This document shows positions 29,981 to 38,697 of a stretch of DNA of 64,000 nucleotides, piece by piece (position 1 is the stretch's first letter; each line of letters opens with the position of its first letter). The stretch comes from Nocardia ninae NBRC 108245 (lineage in GTDB: Bacteria > Actinomycetota > Actinomycetes > Mycobacteriales > Mycobacteriaceae). The notes under the pieces are model-generated. The model worked only from the letters and a program-made list of their open reading frames with translations, was not told the origin of the DNA and did no database searches. The position numbers and the translations under genes were made by a program. The stretch is from positions 62,001 to 126,000 of the forward strand of contig NZ_BJXA01000006.1 in assembly GCF_007990755.1 (NCBI RefSeq), written 5' to 3'.

Positions 29981-31131
29981 GGAAGATCCCGCTCGATGCT
30001 CTCCAGGAGATCGCGTCCTCTTTGTCGCCTCCGGCCGTGTCCCAATACCTTGCGAGCCACGATTGGCAGCTGGAAGCTCGCGACCACAATGTCAAGGAGA
30101 TCTGGCGGTTGCCGGGAGAGGACGGCCTCCTCGGTCGGGTGATGCTGCCGTTGGCTACCGATTACGTCGACTTTCCAACGCGTTTTCGGGACACCCTCCA
30201 AGCTCTGGCCGCGATCTACGATTGGGATCCCGCGCATCTGGCGGAACGCATCACCGCAGCGCGTGCCGATCTCTTCTTCGTGCGGCTCGACCAGGAAATG
30301 ACCGACGGGACGATCCCGTTTCGGCAGGGAGAAGCGACGCTGGAAGCATTACTAATCATGATGCGGGCCGCCGCGACAACTGCTGACGACCCGACTCATT
30401 CGCACCGCGGTAGAAGGTCGGCTAAGGTCACCGAATTCCTGGAAGAGGATGTCCGTCTCGGGCACACGAAACCCGGCAGCTTCGTATTCACAGTCGTAAC
30501 CCGTCTCGGTGATGTCCTGCCGCCACACGAAGACGGGTCGCCGACCGTACCTTTCCCGCGCAAGGTGATGACAACGTTGGCCACGGGTCTGCAGTCCACC
30601 AAGCAGCTGGCGCTCGATTGGGACGAGAGCGCGCTCGACCGGTCCGGGCAGCTGGGGCTCAGCGCCGGCTTGGTGGAGTCGGTGCTGGAGTTGACTCAGC
30701 CGGAAACGCTACGCGCACTTGACCTATCGTTCGATTGGGCGGCCGCGGAGCCGCCACCGGAGGTCAGCACGTCGCGAATCATCGTCGATCGCAATGCAAT
30801 GGCCGGCTTGCCTCGCGTCCGGGAACGGCTGGTCCGACGCGAGGAGCCGCCGCGCTACACGACGCTGCTCGGCACTGTGCGCACACTCAACCGGGATGAC
30901 CTCGGTGACGAGGATCAGGAAGCCACCAGCATTGTGCTGTCGACACATGTGGACGGCCGCCCGCGGAAGGTCCATGTCCCACTGGCGGGCCAGGAATACG
31001 GCTGGGCGATTCGTGCGCACCAGAGCAGGCAACCGATCGTTGTGTCGGGTGATTTGATCTTCGAACGTGGTGTTTGGCGGCTTACCGGAGACATCAGCGT
31101 GGACCCGAGTTTCATAGACCGCCAGCCCTGA
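29977..31131 (+). CDS. Unrecognised 384-residue protein, second gene of the DUF4365 cassette
   Basis: No family was recognised. GTG 29977 is chosen over GTG 29974 because it sits six bases from GGAGG and gives a GTGA overlap with the upstream stop, so the two proteins are made together. Visible features: N-terminal SLSPPAVSQYLASHDW, a central region rich in charged residues (RLDQEMTDGTIPFRQGE; GRRSAKVTEFLEED), and a C-terminal segment of alternating strands (LLGTVRTLNRDD, STHVDGRPRKVHVPLAG, PIVVSGDLIFERGVWRL) that could be an OB-like fold. No transmembrane or signal segment. Base composition is low like its partner. The function is unknown; a nucleic-acid-binding partner of the DUF4365 nuclease is a reasonable hypothesis. 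Confidence 0.75.
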   Translation: MRKIPLDALQEIASSLSPPAVSQYLASHDWQLEARDHNVKEIWRLPGEDGLLGRVMLPLATDYVDFPTRFRDTLQALAAIYDWDPAHLAERITAARADLFFVRLDQEMTDGTIPFRQGEATLEALLIMMRAAATTADDPTHSHRGRRSAKVTEFLEEDVRLGHTKPGSFVFTVVTRLGDVLPPHEDGSPTVPFPRKVMTTLATGLQSTKQLALDWDESALDRSGQLGLSAGLVESVLELTQPETLRALDLSFDWAAAEPPPEVSTSRIIVDRNAMAGLPRVRERLVRREEPPRYTTLLGTVRTLNRDDLGDEDQEATSIVLSTHVDGRPRKVHVPLAGQEYGWAIRAHQSRQPIVVSGDLIFERGVWRLTGDISVDPSFIDRQP

Positions 31132-31153
31132 CACTCACGCCCGCACCGGTGGG

Positions 31154-32011
31154 TCAGGTGCGGTGTAGGGCGGCGAGCAGGGTGGTGAGGATGGGGGAGC
31201 GGCGGGCGTCGCTGCGGAGGACGGCGGAGACGGGGATGCGGAGTTTGTGTTCGGCCAGTTTCAGGACGACGAGGCCCTCGGTGGGGCTTTCGGCGTAGAG
31301 GACCGTCCAGGCGTCGGGGCGGTTGATGAGTTCCATGGTTGCGGTGTGGTCGGGTGGGATCGGGGGGCCGAAGGTGGGGCCGGTGGGGAGCTCGGCGAAC
31401 GCGGACCGAATCACGGTGTGTAGCAAGACTTGTTCCTGCTCCGGCGGCAGCAGTAGGGGATACCGGCTGAGGTCGGACAGGGTGACGGTTTCTCTGGTGG
31501 CGAGCGGGTGGGCGCTCGAGGTGGCGATGACCAGATCCTCGACCCACAGTTGCTCGACCTCGAGGCCGGGCTGATCGACGCTGCCGCGGATCAGTGCGAG
31601 ATCGCAGTCGCCGTCGGCGACCGCGGTGATCCGCTGCCGGAACGGTTTGATCACGAACTCGATCTCCGCCTCGGGATGCGTGGCGCGGGCGCCCGCGATC
31701 GCCGAGAGCGACCTCGTCGCGAAGGACATGTTCGCGGCGAGCCGGATGCGCGGCCCGACGGTGCGTACCGCGGCCCGGATGGCCGACTCGAGGCTCAGCA
31801 TCTGTTTCGCAAGGGGAAGTAGCCGTGCAGTGGCGTCGGTGGGTACGACTGATCTTGTGGAGCGCTCGAACAACGAGACGCCCAGATCGCGCTCGAGCCG
31901 GGAGATTTGATGGCTGATCGCCGACTGTGAGATAAAGCACCGTGCGGCGGCACCGCTGAAGCTGAGCTCCTCGCAGACGGCGACGAAGTAGGTGAGCTGC
32001 CGAAGTTCCAC
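31154..32011 (-). CDS. LysR-family transcriptional regulator
   Basis: A 285-residue LTTR. The N-terminal winged helix-turn-helix is clear (LRQLTYFVAVCEELSFSGAA, SQSAISHQISRLERDLGV), followed by an effector-binding domain. GTG 32011 is four bases after GGAGG. It is divergent from ndh across 111 bp, the usual LTTR arrangement, so it probably controls ndh and itself. The effector is unknown. It is convergent with the DUF4365 cassette; CCGCACC (31141-31147) and GGTGCGG (31157-31163) could form a short hairpin at that junction. Confidence 0.92.
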   Translation of the reverse strand: MELRQLTYFVAVCEELSFSGAAARCFISQSAISHQISRLERDLGVSLFERSTRSVVPTDATARLLPLAKQMLSLESAIRAAVRTVGPRIRLAANMSFATRSLSAIAGARATHPEAEIEFVIKPFRQRITAVADGDCDLALIRGSVDQPGLEVEQLWVEDLVIATSSAHPLATRETVTLSDLSRYPLLLPPEQEQVLLHTVIRSAFAELPTGPTFGPPIPPDHTATMELINRPDAWTVLYAESPTEGLVVLKLAEHKLRIPVSAVLRSDARRSPILTTLLAALHRT

Positions 32012-32038
32012 AGCGCCTCCGATTAATGACGGATCGAG

Positions 32039-32058
32039 ATAAGAGTCATCTGCATTAT
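32039..32058. promoter_or_regulatory. Possible LysR-binding dyad in the lysR-ndh intergenic region
   Basis: ATAA (32039-32042) and TTAT (32055-32058) form a short dyad in an A/T-richer stretch midway between the divergent genes, where a LysR dimer would be expected to bind. Spacing is slightly off the classical T-N11-A pattern. Confidence 0.3.
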
Positions 32059-32122
32059 GCGCCCTAACACCTGAAATATCTCGCTTCCCGATGACGGTTG
32101 GTAATGAGAGAAGGAGGCTGTC

Positions 32123-33415
32123 ATGCAGTACGTGGATGCGGGAATCGAAACCGCGGGTGTCGTCATCGTCGGATCGGGGTTCGGCGGACTCTCCGCCGCC
32201 AAGCAACTTGCCAAGTCGGGTATCGATTACGTGCTGATCTCCAGCACGCCGGAGCACCTGTTCCAACCGTTGTTGTACCAGGTAGCGACCGGTGTGCTGG
32301 CATCGGAGGAGATCGCGCCGCCGATCGCCTCCATTCTGCGCCGTCACCGTGAGGCCGATGTGCGTCTCGGCAAGGTCGTGGCGATCGACCCGGACAAGGC
32401 GATCGTCACTTATGAGCACGACGGCGAGCAGCGCCGCATCCGGTACGGCTCGCTGATCGCCGCCACCGGCGCCAGCCAGTCCTACTTCGGCCGTGACGAT
32501 TTCGCCGAGAAGACCTTCTCGCTCAAGACCATCGACGACGCGAAACTGCTGCGCGCGCAGATCCAGCGGGTCTTCGCCGAGGCCGCGGGCGCCGACGAGG
32601 AGACCAGGCGCAGGCTGCTGAGCTTCGTGGTCGTCGGAGCGGGCGCGACCGGCGTCGAGGTGGCCGGGCAGCTGAAGGAACTGGCGAAAAGGTACTACCA
32701 CCAAGAAGTTTCGGTCACCCTGGTCGAGGGTGCCGGTGAGGTGCTGCCACCGTTCGGCGGCGGGCTGTCGGAGTACGCGAAGAAGTCGTTGACCCGCACC
32801 GGCGTCGACGTGCTGCTCGGCACCTTCGTCACCGACATCGAGCACGGCAAGGTCACCGTCAAGGACAAGAGCGGCGTCAAACGCGACATCGCGGCCGAGA
32901 CCATCGTCTGGTCGGCCGGTGTGCAGGTGGGCGGGTTCGCCAAGGTGCTGGCCGAGGCCACCGGCGTCGAAACCGACCGGGCCGGACGGCTGTTGATCAA
33001 CCCCGACCTGACCGTCGGCGGCTACGCCGACATCTACGCGATCGGCGACATGACCTCGCTGAACGGCTACCCGGGCCAGTCGCCGGTGGCCATGCAGGAG
33101 GGCAGGCACGCCGCCGACATCATTCGCCGAAAGAAGCAGGCGGGCACCGCGTTCAAGTACTGGGACAAGGGCAGCATGGCGGTGATCAGCCGGTTCAGCG
33201 CGGTGACCAAGCTGAACGACAAGATCACCTTCCGCGGGCTGATCGCCTGGTTCATGTGGCTCGCGGTGCACCTGTTCTACCTGGTCGGTTTCCGTAACCG
33301 CTTCGCCGCTGTGGCGTCGTGGCTGGTCGCCTTCATCGGCACCGGGCGGCCCGGGTTCGCCGAGGTGGAGAAGACAGCCAAGCTGTCGCCGGTGTCCGAA
33401 CGTACGGCCGCTTAG
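32123..33415 (+). CDS. ndh: Type II NADH:quinone dehydrogenase (NDH-2)
   Basis: Non-proton-pumping oxidation of NADH with reduction of menaquinone at the membrane surface. The 430-residue flavoprotein has the FAD motif VVIVGSGFGGLSAAK, the NADH motif FVVVGAGATGVEVAGQL, the second FAD contact YAIGDM and the quinone-site motif around PVAMQEGRHAA. C-terminal amphipathic and hydrophobic helices (LIAWFMWLAVHLFYLVG) anchor it. ATG 32123 follows AGGAGG. The gene is divergent from lysR and terminates at a perfect hairpin. In M. tuberculosis ndh is elsewhere, so this copy belongs to the inserted segment. Confidence 0.93.
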   Translation: MQYVDAGIETAGVVIVGSGFGGLSAAKQLAKSGIDYVLISSTPEHLFQPLLYQVATGVLASEEIAPPIASILRRHREADVRLGKVVAIDPDKAIVTYEHDGEQRRIRYGSLIAATGASQSYFGRDDFAEKTFSLKTIDDAKLLRAQIQRVFAEAAGADEETRRRLLSFVVVGAGATGVEVAGQLKELAKRYYHQEVSVTLVEGAGEVLPPFGGGLSEYAKKSLTRTGVDVLLGTFVTDIEHGKVTVKDKSGVKRDIAAETIVWSAGVQVGGFAKVLAEATGVETDRAGRLLINPDLTVGGYADIYAIGDMTSLNGYPGQSPVAMQEGRHAADIIRRKKQAGTAFKYWDKGSMAVISRFSAVTKLNDKITFRGLIAWFMWLAVHLFYLVGFRNRFAAVASWLVAFIGTGRPGFAEVEKTAKLSPVSERTAA

Positions 33416-33429
33416 CGCCGTTCGCTCAT

Positions 33430-33468
33430 CGAAAGCCGCGTCGCGATAACCGTGCGACGCGGCTTTCG
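33430..33468 (+). terminator. Hairpin terminator after ndh
   Basis: A perfect 15-bp stem (CGAAAGCCGCGTCGC and its complement at 33454-33468) with a 9-base loop. Confidence 0.8.
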
Positions 33469-33480
33469 CGCTGTCCGGGC

Positions 33481-33700
33481 GCTCGAAATACGCCGCTGAG
33501 AGGAGTGATCGGCGCCAGGACACGCTCGAAATGCGTTCGCCGACAAGGTTGATCGGCAGCACGACACATGTGGAGTACGCTCGCCGCGAAGGTTGGTCAG
33601 CGGCAACTCGCGCTCGGAATGCATTCGACGTGAAGCCATTGATCAACCGGAGAACGCGATTTCGGCGCTACCGCGCGAACACATCGCGACGGTCGGATGA
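33481..33700. repeat. Degenerate ~44-bp tandem repeat array, no gene
   Basis: The 328-bp gap between the ndh terminator and the acyltransferase gene holds about five diverged units beginning GCTCGAAAT or similar at 33481, 33524, 33570, 33612 and about 33658 (spacings 43, 46, 42, 46). The common pattern is GCTCGRAATGCRTTCG, then AAGG-TTGATC-GGC. Short frames across it have no ribosome sites and are not called. Confidence 0.6.
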
Positions 33701-33796
33701 ACGCACGGTGTGATCCCTACCTCGTTCACCGAGTCGGCATCATCGAGACACTTCGAGGTTGCTCCAGCGCAGTCTCGGACTGGCTTCATCAGCAAT

Positions 33797-34624
33797 ATGA
33801 CTATTACGTCCGTGTTGACAGCCCCGGCGCGCTCGACGGACTCCGGGGTGGAACGGTCACGGTACTCGCTGGTCGTCTCGTCCGACGCAGAGCATCGCGC
33901 GGCGGCGCAGCGACTGCGCTACGGCGTGTTCGCCGGCGAGCCCGGGTTCCATATCCCCGACAACGGCACCGGCCTCGATGCCGACCGATTCGACGACCAC
34001 TGCGACCACCTGCTGGTCCGCGACGACCTGACCGAAGACTTCGTCGGCTGCTACCGGATGCTGCCGCCGGACAAGGTCGCCGCGGCGGGCGGCTACTACA
34101 CGGCCACGGAATTCGATCTGACCCAACTGGATCCGGCAGGCCGCCGGATCGTCGAGATGGGTCGCGCCTGCGTGGTGCCCGATCACCGCAACGGTTCGGT
34201 GCTGACGCTCATGTGGGCGGGCATCCTGCACTACATCCAGCTCACCGGTTACGACTGGGTGATGGGCTGCGTCTCGGTGCCGATGCAGGACAGCCCCGCC
34301 GACGAGCCCGGCGTGAACGTGCGCGGCGTCCGCGACATGCTGCTCGGCAGGCACGCCTCGGATCCCGAACAGCGGGTGCACCCGCTGCGCCCGGTGGTGG
34401 TCGACGGCAAGACCCTCGACGACATGACCCCGCCCGCACGCCCCAAGCTGCCGCCGCTGCTGCGCGGTTACCTGCGCCTCGGCGCCGAGATCTGCGGCGA
34501 ACCCGCGCACGATCCGGACTTCGGCGTCGCCGACTTCGTCGCCATCCTCGGCCTGGACACCATCAACACCCGCTACCTGAACCGATTACAAGACGCCGCC
34601 GCGACCTTCGACGGGGGACGGTGA
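33797..34624 (+). CDS. OlsB-like GNAT N-acyltransferase (Rv3027c-like)
   Basis: A 275-residue acyltransferase of the ornithine lipid/autoinducer-synthase-like GNAT subgroup. Diagnostic pieces are RLRYGVFAGEPGFH, D-x-D-x-F-D in DADRFDDHCDHLLV, YRMLPP, EFDL and EMGRACVVPDHR. OlsB attaches a 3-hydroxy-fatty acyl chain from ACP to ornithine. The following gene is PlsC-like and overlaps by four bases (GTGA), the OlsB-OlsA order for ornithine-type lipids. ATG 33797 fits the family start but lacks a strong ribosome site. The amino acceptor cannot be read from sequence. Confidence 0.82.
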   Translation: MTITSVLTAPARSTDSGVERSRYSLVVSSDAEHRAAAQRLRYGVFAGEPGFHIPDNGTGLDADRFDDHCDHLLVRDDLTEDFVGCYRMLPPDKVAAAGGYYTATEFDLTQLDPAGRRIVEMGRACVVPDHRNGSVLTLMWAGILHYIQLTGYDWVMGCVSVPMQDSPADEPGVNVRGVRDMLLGRHASDPEQRVHPLRPVVVDGKTLDDMTPPARPKLPPLLRGYLRLGAEICGEPAHDPDFGVADFVAILGLDTINTRYLNRLQDAAATFDGGR

Positions 34625-35667
34625 GGACCATGGTCTTCGACGCGCCGCCCGCAAAGGCCTCCGCACACGCGTGGATGCCGTCGAGCCCGTGTGGGGCCGG
34701 CTGCATCGAGTCGATCGATGAGGTCGGCACCGGCCGGGTGCTCGGCCGGCTACTCGGCGTCGCCGGGTTGTTGATCAGCTTTCCGATGGTGAATCTGGTG
34801 ACGCCACAAAGCAAACGGGAAAGCGTGCAGCGCGGGTACGCGCGCACATTGTTGAGTTGTCTCGGAATGGAATTGCGGATCGTCGATCGCCGGATCGACC
34901 AGAACACGCGCGGTGCTGTCGGTGAGGGCAGCACCGCGCGTTCCGTTTACGGGGAGCCCGGAAACGGTGTCATGGTCGTCGTCGGGCATATCGGCTGGAC
35001 CGATATCGTCGCGCTCGCCGCGGTGCAGCCGCTCGGCTTCGTCGCCCGTGCGGACATGGTCGACTGGCCGGTGCTCGGCAAGCTGGCAACGCTGATGCGA
35101 GTCATCCCGATCGAACGGGAGAAGTTGCGTGCGCTGCCCGGCGTGGTGGCGCAGATCGGTGCCAGGTTGACGGCGGGCGATCGGATCGCGGTGTTCCCCG
35201 AGGGGACCACCTGGTGTGGCCGCGCGTACGGCAGCATGCGGCCCGCGTTGTTCCAGGCGGCGATCGATACCGAGACTCCGGTGCAGCCGGTGCGGTTGCG
35301 CTACCTGGATCGGCATGGGGCTCAGTGCACTGTGCCGGGATTCGTCGGTGCGGACTCGTTCGGCTCGTCCGCCCGCCGGGTGCTTCGCTCGCGCGGCATG
35401 GTCGCGGAGATCGTGCTGGAAGAGGTTCAGCAGCCGGGCAGTGATCGGCGAGATCTCGCGCGCCGCTGTGAGGCCGCGGTGCGCGGTACCGAACTGTCGC
35501 GGCACGGCGTGCGCGATGCCACGGTGTGGATCGAGGCGGGCAAGACTCGAGTGCAGGACCCGACGGTGGCCTCGGACGCACCGGAGGTTCGCAGACCTTC
35601 TCGACGCCTCCGGCCCGTATTGCGTGGTCGCAGTCGCAAGGTCGAATCGGCGGATAGCAGCGCCTGA
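34621..35667 (+). CDS. PlsC/OlsA-like lysophospholipid or lyso-aminolipid acyltransferase (Rv3026c-like)
   Basis: A 348-residue membrane-associated 1-acylglycerol-phosphate-type O-acyltransferase. The catalytic HX4D motif is VGHIGWTD and the acceptor motif is FPEGTT; a hydrophobic segment (LLGVAGLLISFPMVNLV) precedes them. GTG 34621 overlaps the stop of the OlsB-like gene; ATG 34630 is an alternative start. Following the OlsB-like enzyme it would add the second acyl chain to make a diacylated aminolipid. The C-terminal 60 residues are Arg-rich. A bidirectional hairpin ends the operon. Confidence 0.82.
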   Translation: MRTMVFDAPPAKASAHAWMPSSPCGAGCIESIDEVGTGRVLGRLLGVAGLLISFPMVNLVTPQSKRESVQRGYARTLLSCLGMELRIVDRRIDQNTRGAVGEGSTARSVYGEPGNGVMVVVGHIGWTDIVALAAVQPLGFVARADMVDWPVLGKLATLMRVIPIEREKLRALPGVVAQIGARLTAGDRIAVFPEGTTWCGRAYGSMRPALFQAAIDTETPVQPVRLRYLDRHGAQCTVPGFVGADSFGSSARRVLRSRGMVAEIVLEEVQQPGSDRRDLARRCEAAVRGTELSRHGVRDATVWIEAGKTRVQDPTVASDAPEVRRPSRRLRPVLRGRSRKVESADSSA

Positions 35668-35679
35668 TCTTCGACACAC

Positions 35680-35712
35680 GAGCAGCCGCAGGTCAGTGAC
35701 CTGCGGCTGCTC
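35680..35712. terminator. Bidirectional hairpin between convergent genes
   Basis: A perfect 16-bp inverted repeat (GAGCAGCCGCAGGTCA with its complement, one-base centre) between the plsC-like gene and the convergent doxX gene. Confidence 0.85.
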
Positions 35713-35725
35713 TGTCGTTCGCTGA

Positions 35726-36073
35726 CTATCTGGCCAATTGCAGCGCGAGCGTGGCCGCCGCCGGCACCAGATACAGCACCGGGAACACCGCAGTCTGGTA
35801 CGAGCGTGCCCGAATAGCGGTCGCCGACGCGCCGACGAAGTACAGGATCAGGCCGACCGCCGCCGCAACACCGATGACGGGCACGAAGAACCCGACGACC
35901 AAGCCGAGTGCCCCAGCCGATTTCGCCATCGCCAACCAGTTCCACCACGCCCGCGGCACCCCGTACTGCTCGAGCGGTTCGACCACGAACTGCTGCTGCG
36001 AGAACAACGAGTACCCGGAGAACCCGATCCACAGGGCAGCCAGCACACCGACGATGTAGTAGGCGACGTTCAT
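35726..36073 (-). CDS. DoxX family membrane protein
   Basis: A 115-residue, four-helix integral membrane protein of the DoxX type: helix 1 YYIVGVLAALWIGFSGYSLF, then WWNWLAMAKSAGALGLVVG with the conserved K-S/A-A-G motif, and two C-terminal helices. DoxX proteins are linked to redox stress or quinone reduction, but a precise function is not assigned for this one. It is divergent from the imine-reductase-like gene over 252 bp, which carries a repeated GTGCGTA element. Confidence 0.85.
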   Translation of the reverse strand: MNVAYYIVGVLAALWIGFSGYSLFSQQQFVVEPLEQYGVPRAWWNWLAMAKSAGALGLVVGFFVPVIGVAAAVGLILYFVGASATAIRARSYQTAVFPVLYLVPAAATLALQLAR

Positions 36074-36230
36074 TGCAATCCTCTTTCCTCATCAGGCTTT
36101 CTGCCCGTTCGCCTGATGGACGACACAGCCTGCAGAGGTGTGACATGCACTTCGAGAGAAGCACGCCCGGAGTGACGCTGATCATGCGGCGCGGCAGCGG
36201 GCAGCGGGCGAGCTGGTTGCTTACCTCGAC

Positions 36231-36259
36231 GTGCGTATTCGACCGAAAAGTGCGTACTT
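36231..36259. promoter_or_regulatory. Direct repeat GTGCGTA with AAGT/ACTT dyad, possible HxlR-type operator
   Basis: GTGCGTA occurs at 36231-36237 and again at 36250-36256, 19 bases (about two helical turns) apart. The second lies inside AAGTGCGTACTT (36248-36259), a dyad with a four-base centre. Placement between divergent doxX and reductase genes suggests control of both. The HxlR idea is inference; no such regulator is encoded here. Confidence 0.3.
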
Positions 36260-36325
36260 GTCGGCTGTTCCGGCGCCGCCGAGGCTTGTCCCGCACGGGG
36301 GCAAACGATTTGGAAGGCGACCACG

Positions 36326-37213
36326 ATGACCGATGGCACGCGGGTACCGGTGACAGTTCTCGGATTGGGATCGATGGGGCGGGCGCTGGCCGAGGCGTTC
36401 CTCGCGGCCGGGCATCCGACCACCGTATGGAACCGGAGCCCGGACAAGGCGGCACCCTTGATCGCCGCGGGAGCGATCCACCGGTCCACGATCGAGGACG
36501 CGGTGCGCGAGAGCTCGCTCGTCGTCTCCTGTTTGACCACATTCACCGCTACACAGGCGGCCTTGGCCCCGGCGAGTGCGGCGTTGTCCGGCCGGACAGT
36601 GGTCACGTTGAACAGCGGAACCCCGGCAGCGGCAAGGGGATTCGCCGACTGGGTGGCCGGGCACGGTGCCCGCTACCTTGCCGGCGCGGTGAAGAACGTG
36701 CCTACGGCCGTAGGCAAGCCGGACACCCTGCTTTATTACGGCGGTGACCGGACGACCTTCGATGAGCACGTGGCGACCTTGCGCGTACTCGGCGGCGACA
36801 CCGTCCACCTCGGTCCGGAGCCCGACCTCGCGGCACTGTACGAGTCGGCGGTCGGAGCGACGCTGCTTCCGGCCTTGCTGGGCTTCTTCGAGGGTGCCGC
36901 CGTACTGACAGCGCGCGGCCTGACCGCCGGGTCGATGGTCCCCTACGCGACCAAATGGTTGCAGATGATCGAGTCGTTGCTGCCGATCATGGCCGACGAG
37001 ATCGACACCGTCGACTACACGAAGCTCGGGTCGTCGGTCGGCCTGTTCCACGAGGGCATCGGCAACGAGGCCGAACTCGGCGCGGAAGCGGGGGTCGACA
37101 TGTCCTGGCACGAACCGATGGATGACCTGCTGCGGCGCGCGGTCGCGGCGGGACACGGGGAGCACAGCATCACGGCGCTGATCGAGGTACTCCGGAAGCC
37201 GACACCCGAATAA
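36326..37213 (+). CDS. NAD(P)-binding imine reductase / beta-hydroxyacid dehydrogenase family protein
   Basis: A 295-residue oxidoreductase. The N-terminal Rossmann motif is VLGLGSMGRALAEAFL followed by TTVWNRSPDKA, and the segment EPDLAALYESAVGA plus the all-helical C-terminal half resemble bacterial imine reductases rather than 6-phosphogluconate dehydrogenases. The Arg in WNRSPDKA suggests NADPH. It would reduce a C=N or C=O substrate that cannot be predicted. ATG 36326 has a modest GGAAGG site upstream. Divergent from doxX; no operon partner follows. Confidence 0.82.
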   Translation: MTDGTRVPVTVLGLGSMGRALAEAFLAAGHPTTVWNRSPDKAAPLIAAGAIHRSTIEDAVRESSLVVSCLTTFTATQAALAPASAALSGRTVVTLNSGTPAAARGFADWVAGHGARYLAGAVKNVPTAVGKPDTLLYYGGDRTTFDEHVATLRVLGGDTVHLGPEPDLAALYESAVGATLLPALLGFFEGAAVLTARGLTAGSMVPYATKWLQMIESLLPIMADEIDTVDYTKLGSSVGLFHEGIGNEAELGAEAGVDMSWHEPMDDLLRRAVAAGHGEHSITALIEVLRKPTPE

Positions 37214-37452
37214 TGTCGCTCACCTAGCCGGTAAGCACGGTCCTGCGTCGTTTCCCCCGGCGCGCACACACAGCCGAATTCATCGGGGTGCCGCGATGTC
37301 CTGGTGGTGACCTGCACGCCGCGCCGAACCAGGCGACACCCTGCCGCGGGAATACCGCGCTGCGCTCAGCGGGTTACGACTCGTAAGCGAAGTTCTGCAG
37401 AATTCGCAGAAACCGGGGGGCTACCCCAAAGAAGCGCAGGTCAACGGTGGGA

Positions 37453-37458
37453 TAGGCT
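37453..37458 (+). promoter_or_regulatory. -10 box TAGGCT of iscS-mnmA
   Basis: TAGGCT ends nine bases before ATG 37468, so the transcript is probably leaderless or nearly so. About 50 bases further upstream TTCTGCAGAA (37393-37402) is a perfect palindrome that could be an operator. Otherwise the 254-bp gap shows nothing. Confidence 0.45.
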
Positions 37459-37467
37459 TTATCGGTC

Positions 37468-38697
37468 ATGAAGGCGGCTTTTGCGGGTCCGGTCCACGGT
37501 GCGGCGGCCCATACGGTCTACCTCGATCATGCGGCTACCACCCCGATGTTCCCGGCCGCCATCGAGGCGATGACGGCTGCGCTGGGCATCGTGGGGAACG
37601 CGTCGTCGCTGCACGGGTCGGGTCGCGCCGCCCGGCGGACGCTGGAGGAGGCGCGGGAGTCGATCGCCGCCGATCTGGGCGCCCGGCCCTCGGAGGTCAT
37701 CTTCACCTCCGGCGGGACCGAGAGCGACAATCTGGCGATCAAGGGCATCTACTGGGCGCGCCGCGACGCCGAGCCGCGCCGGACCAGGATCATCGCCAGC
37801 TCGGTCGAGCATCACGCGGTGATCGACGCGGTCGAGTGGCTGGAGCGGCACGAGGGCGCCAGGGTGACCTGGTTGCCGGTGGACGCCGAGGGCACCGTCT
37901 CGCCGCGCACGCTGCGATCCGCGCTGTCGGCGAATCCCGACGATGTCGCCCTGGTGACCGTCATGTGGGCCAACAACGAGGTCGGCACCGTCCAGCCGAT
38001 CGGTGAATTGGCTGCCGTGGCACAGGAATTCGGCGTACCCATGCACAGCGACGCGGTCCAGGCCGCGGCGCAGCTGCCGATCGACTTCGCCGCGAGCGGG
38101 TTGTCCGCAGCAAGTTTCGCCGGGCACAAGGTCGGTGGGCCGCACGGGATCGGCGTGCTGCTACTCGGCAGGCAGGTGCCGTGTGTGCCGCTGCTGCACG
38201 GCGGCGGACACGAACGCGACCTGCGCTCGGGTACTTCGGACACCGCGGCGGCGGTCGGCCTGGCCACCGCGCTGCACCAGACGGTGACCGAATTGCCGAC
38301 GCGCACTCCGGAACTGATCGCGTTGCGGGACGCGCTGATCGACGGTGTGCTGGCCATCGAGCCGGACGCCGTACTCAACGGCGCACCCGGCGAGCGGCGG
38401 CTACCCGGCAACGTGCACTTCACTTTCCCTGGCTGCGAAGGAGATTCGCTGCTGATGCTGCTGGACGCGGCGGGGATCGAGTGTTCGACCGGGTCGGCCT
38501 GCACCGCGGGCGTCGCGTCGCCGAGTCACGTGCTGATCGCGATGGGTGTCGAGCAGTGGCAGGCCCGCGGGTCGCTGCGGTTTTCGTTGGGGCACACCTC
38601 GACTCGCGCCGATGTGGACGCGCTGTTGGGTGTCCTGCCCCAGGTGGTTGATCGGGCCAGGGCCGCGGGTCTGGCCGGTGCGAAGGGAGGTGTTTGA
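37468..38697 (+). CDS. iscS: Cysteine desulfurase
   Basis: PLP enzyme that takes sulfur from cysteine as a persulfide for Fe-S clusters and, here, for tRNA thiolation by the next gene. The 409-residue protein has YLDHAATTP near the N-terminus, [14 protein letters not shown], the PLP-lysine loop [12 protein letters not shown] and the catalytic cysteine loop [13 protein letters not shown] overlaps the mnmA ATG by one base (TGATG). Order matches Rv3025c-Rv3024c. Confidence 0.95.
   Translation: MKAAFAGPVHGAAAHTVYLDHAATTPMFPAAIEAMTAALGIVGNASSLHGSGRAARRTLEEARESIAADLGARPSEVIFTSGGTESDNLAIKGIYWARRDAEPRRTRIIASSVEHHAVIDAVEWLERHEGARVTWLPVDAEGTVSPRTLRSALSANPDDVALVTVMWANNEVGTVQPIGELAAVAQEFGVPMHSDAVQAAAQLPIDFAASGLSAASFAGHKVGGPHGIGVLLLGRQVPCVPLLHGGGHERDLRSGTSDTAAAVGLATALHQTVTELPTRTPELIALRDALIDGVLAIEPDAVLNGAPGERRLPGNVHFTFPGCEGDSLLMLLDAAGIECSTGSACTAGVASPSHVLIAMGVEQWQARGSLRFSLGHTSTRADVDALLGVLPQVVDRARAAGLAGAKGGV

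Noticed and set aside
33531-33713. Short plus-strand frame before the OlsB-like gene.
   Set aside because: It crosses the tandem repeat array and has no ribosome site or family resemblance.
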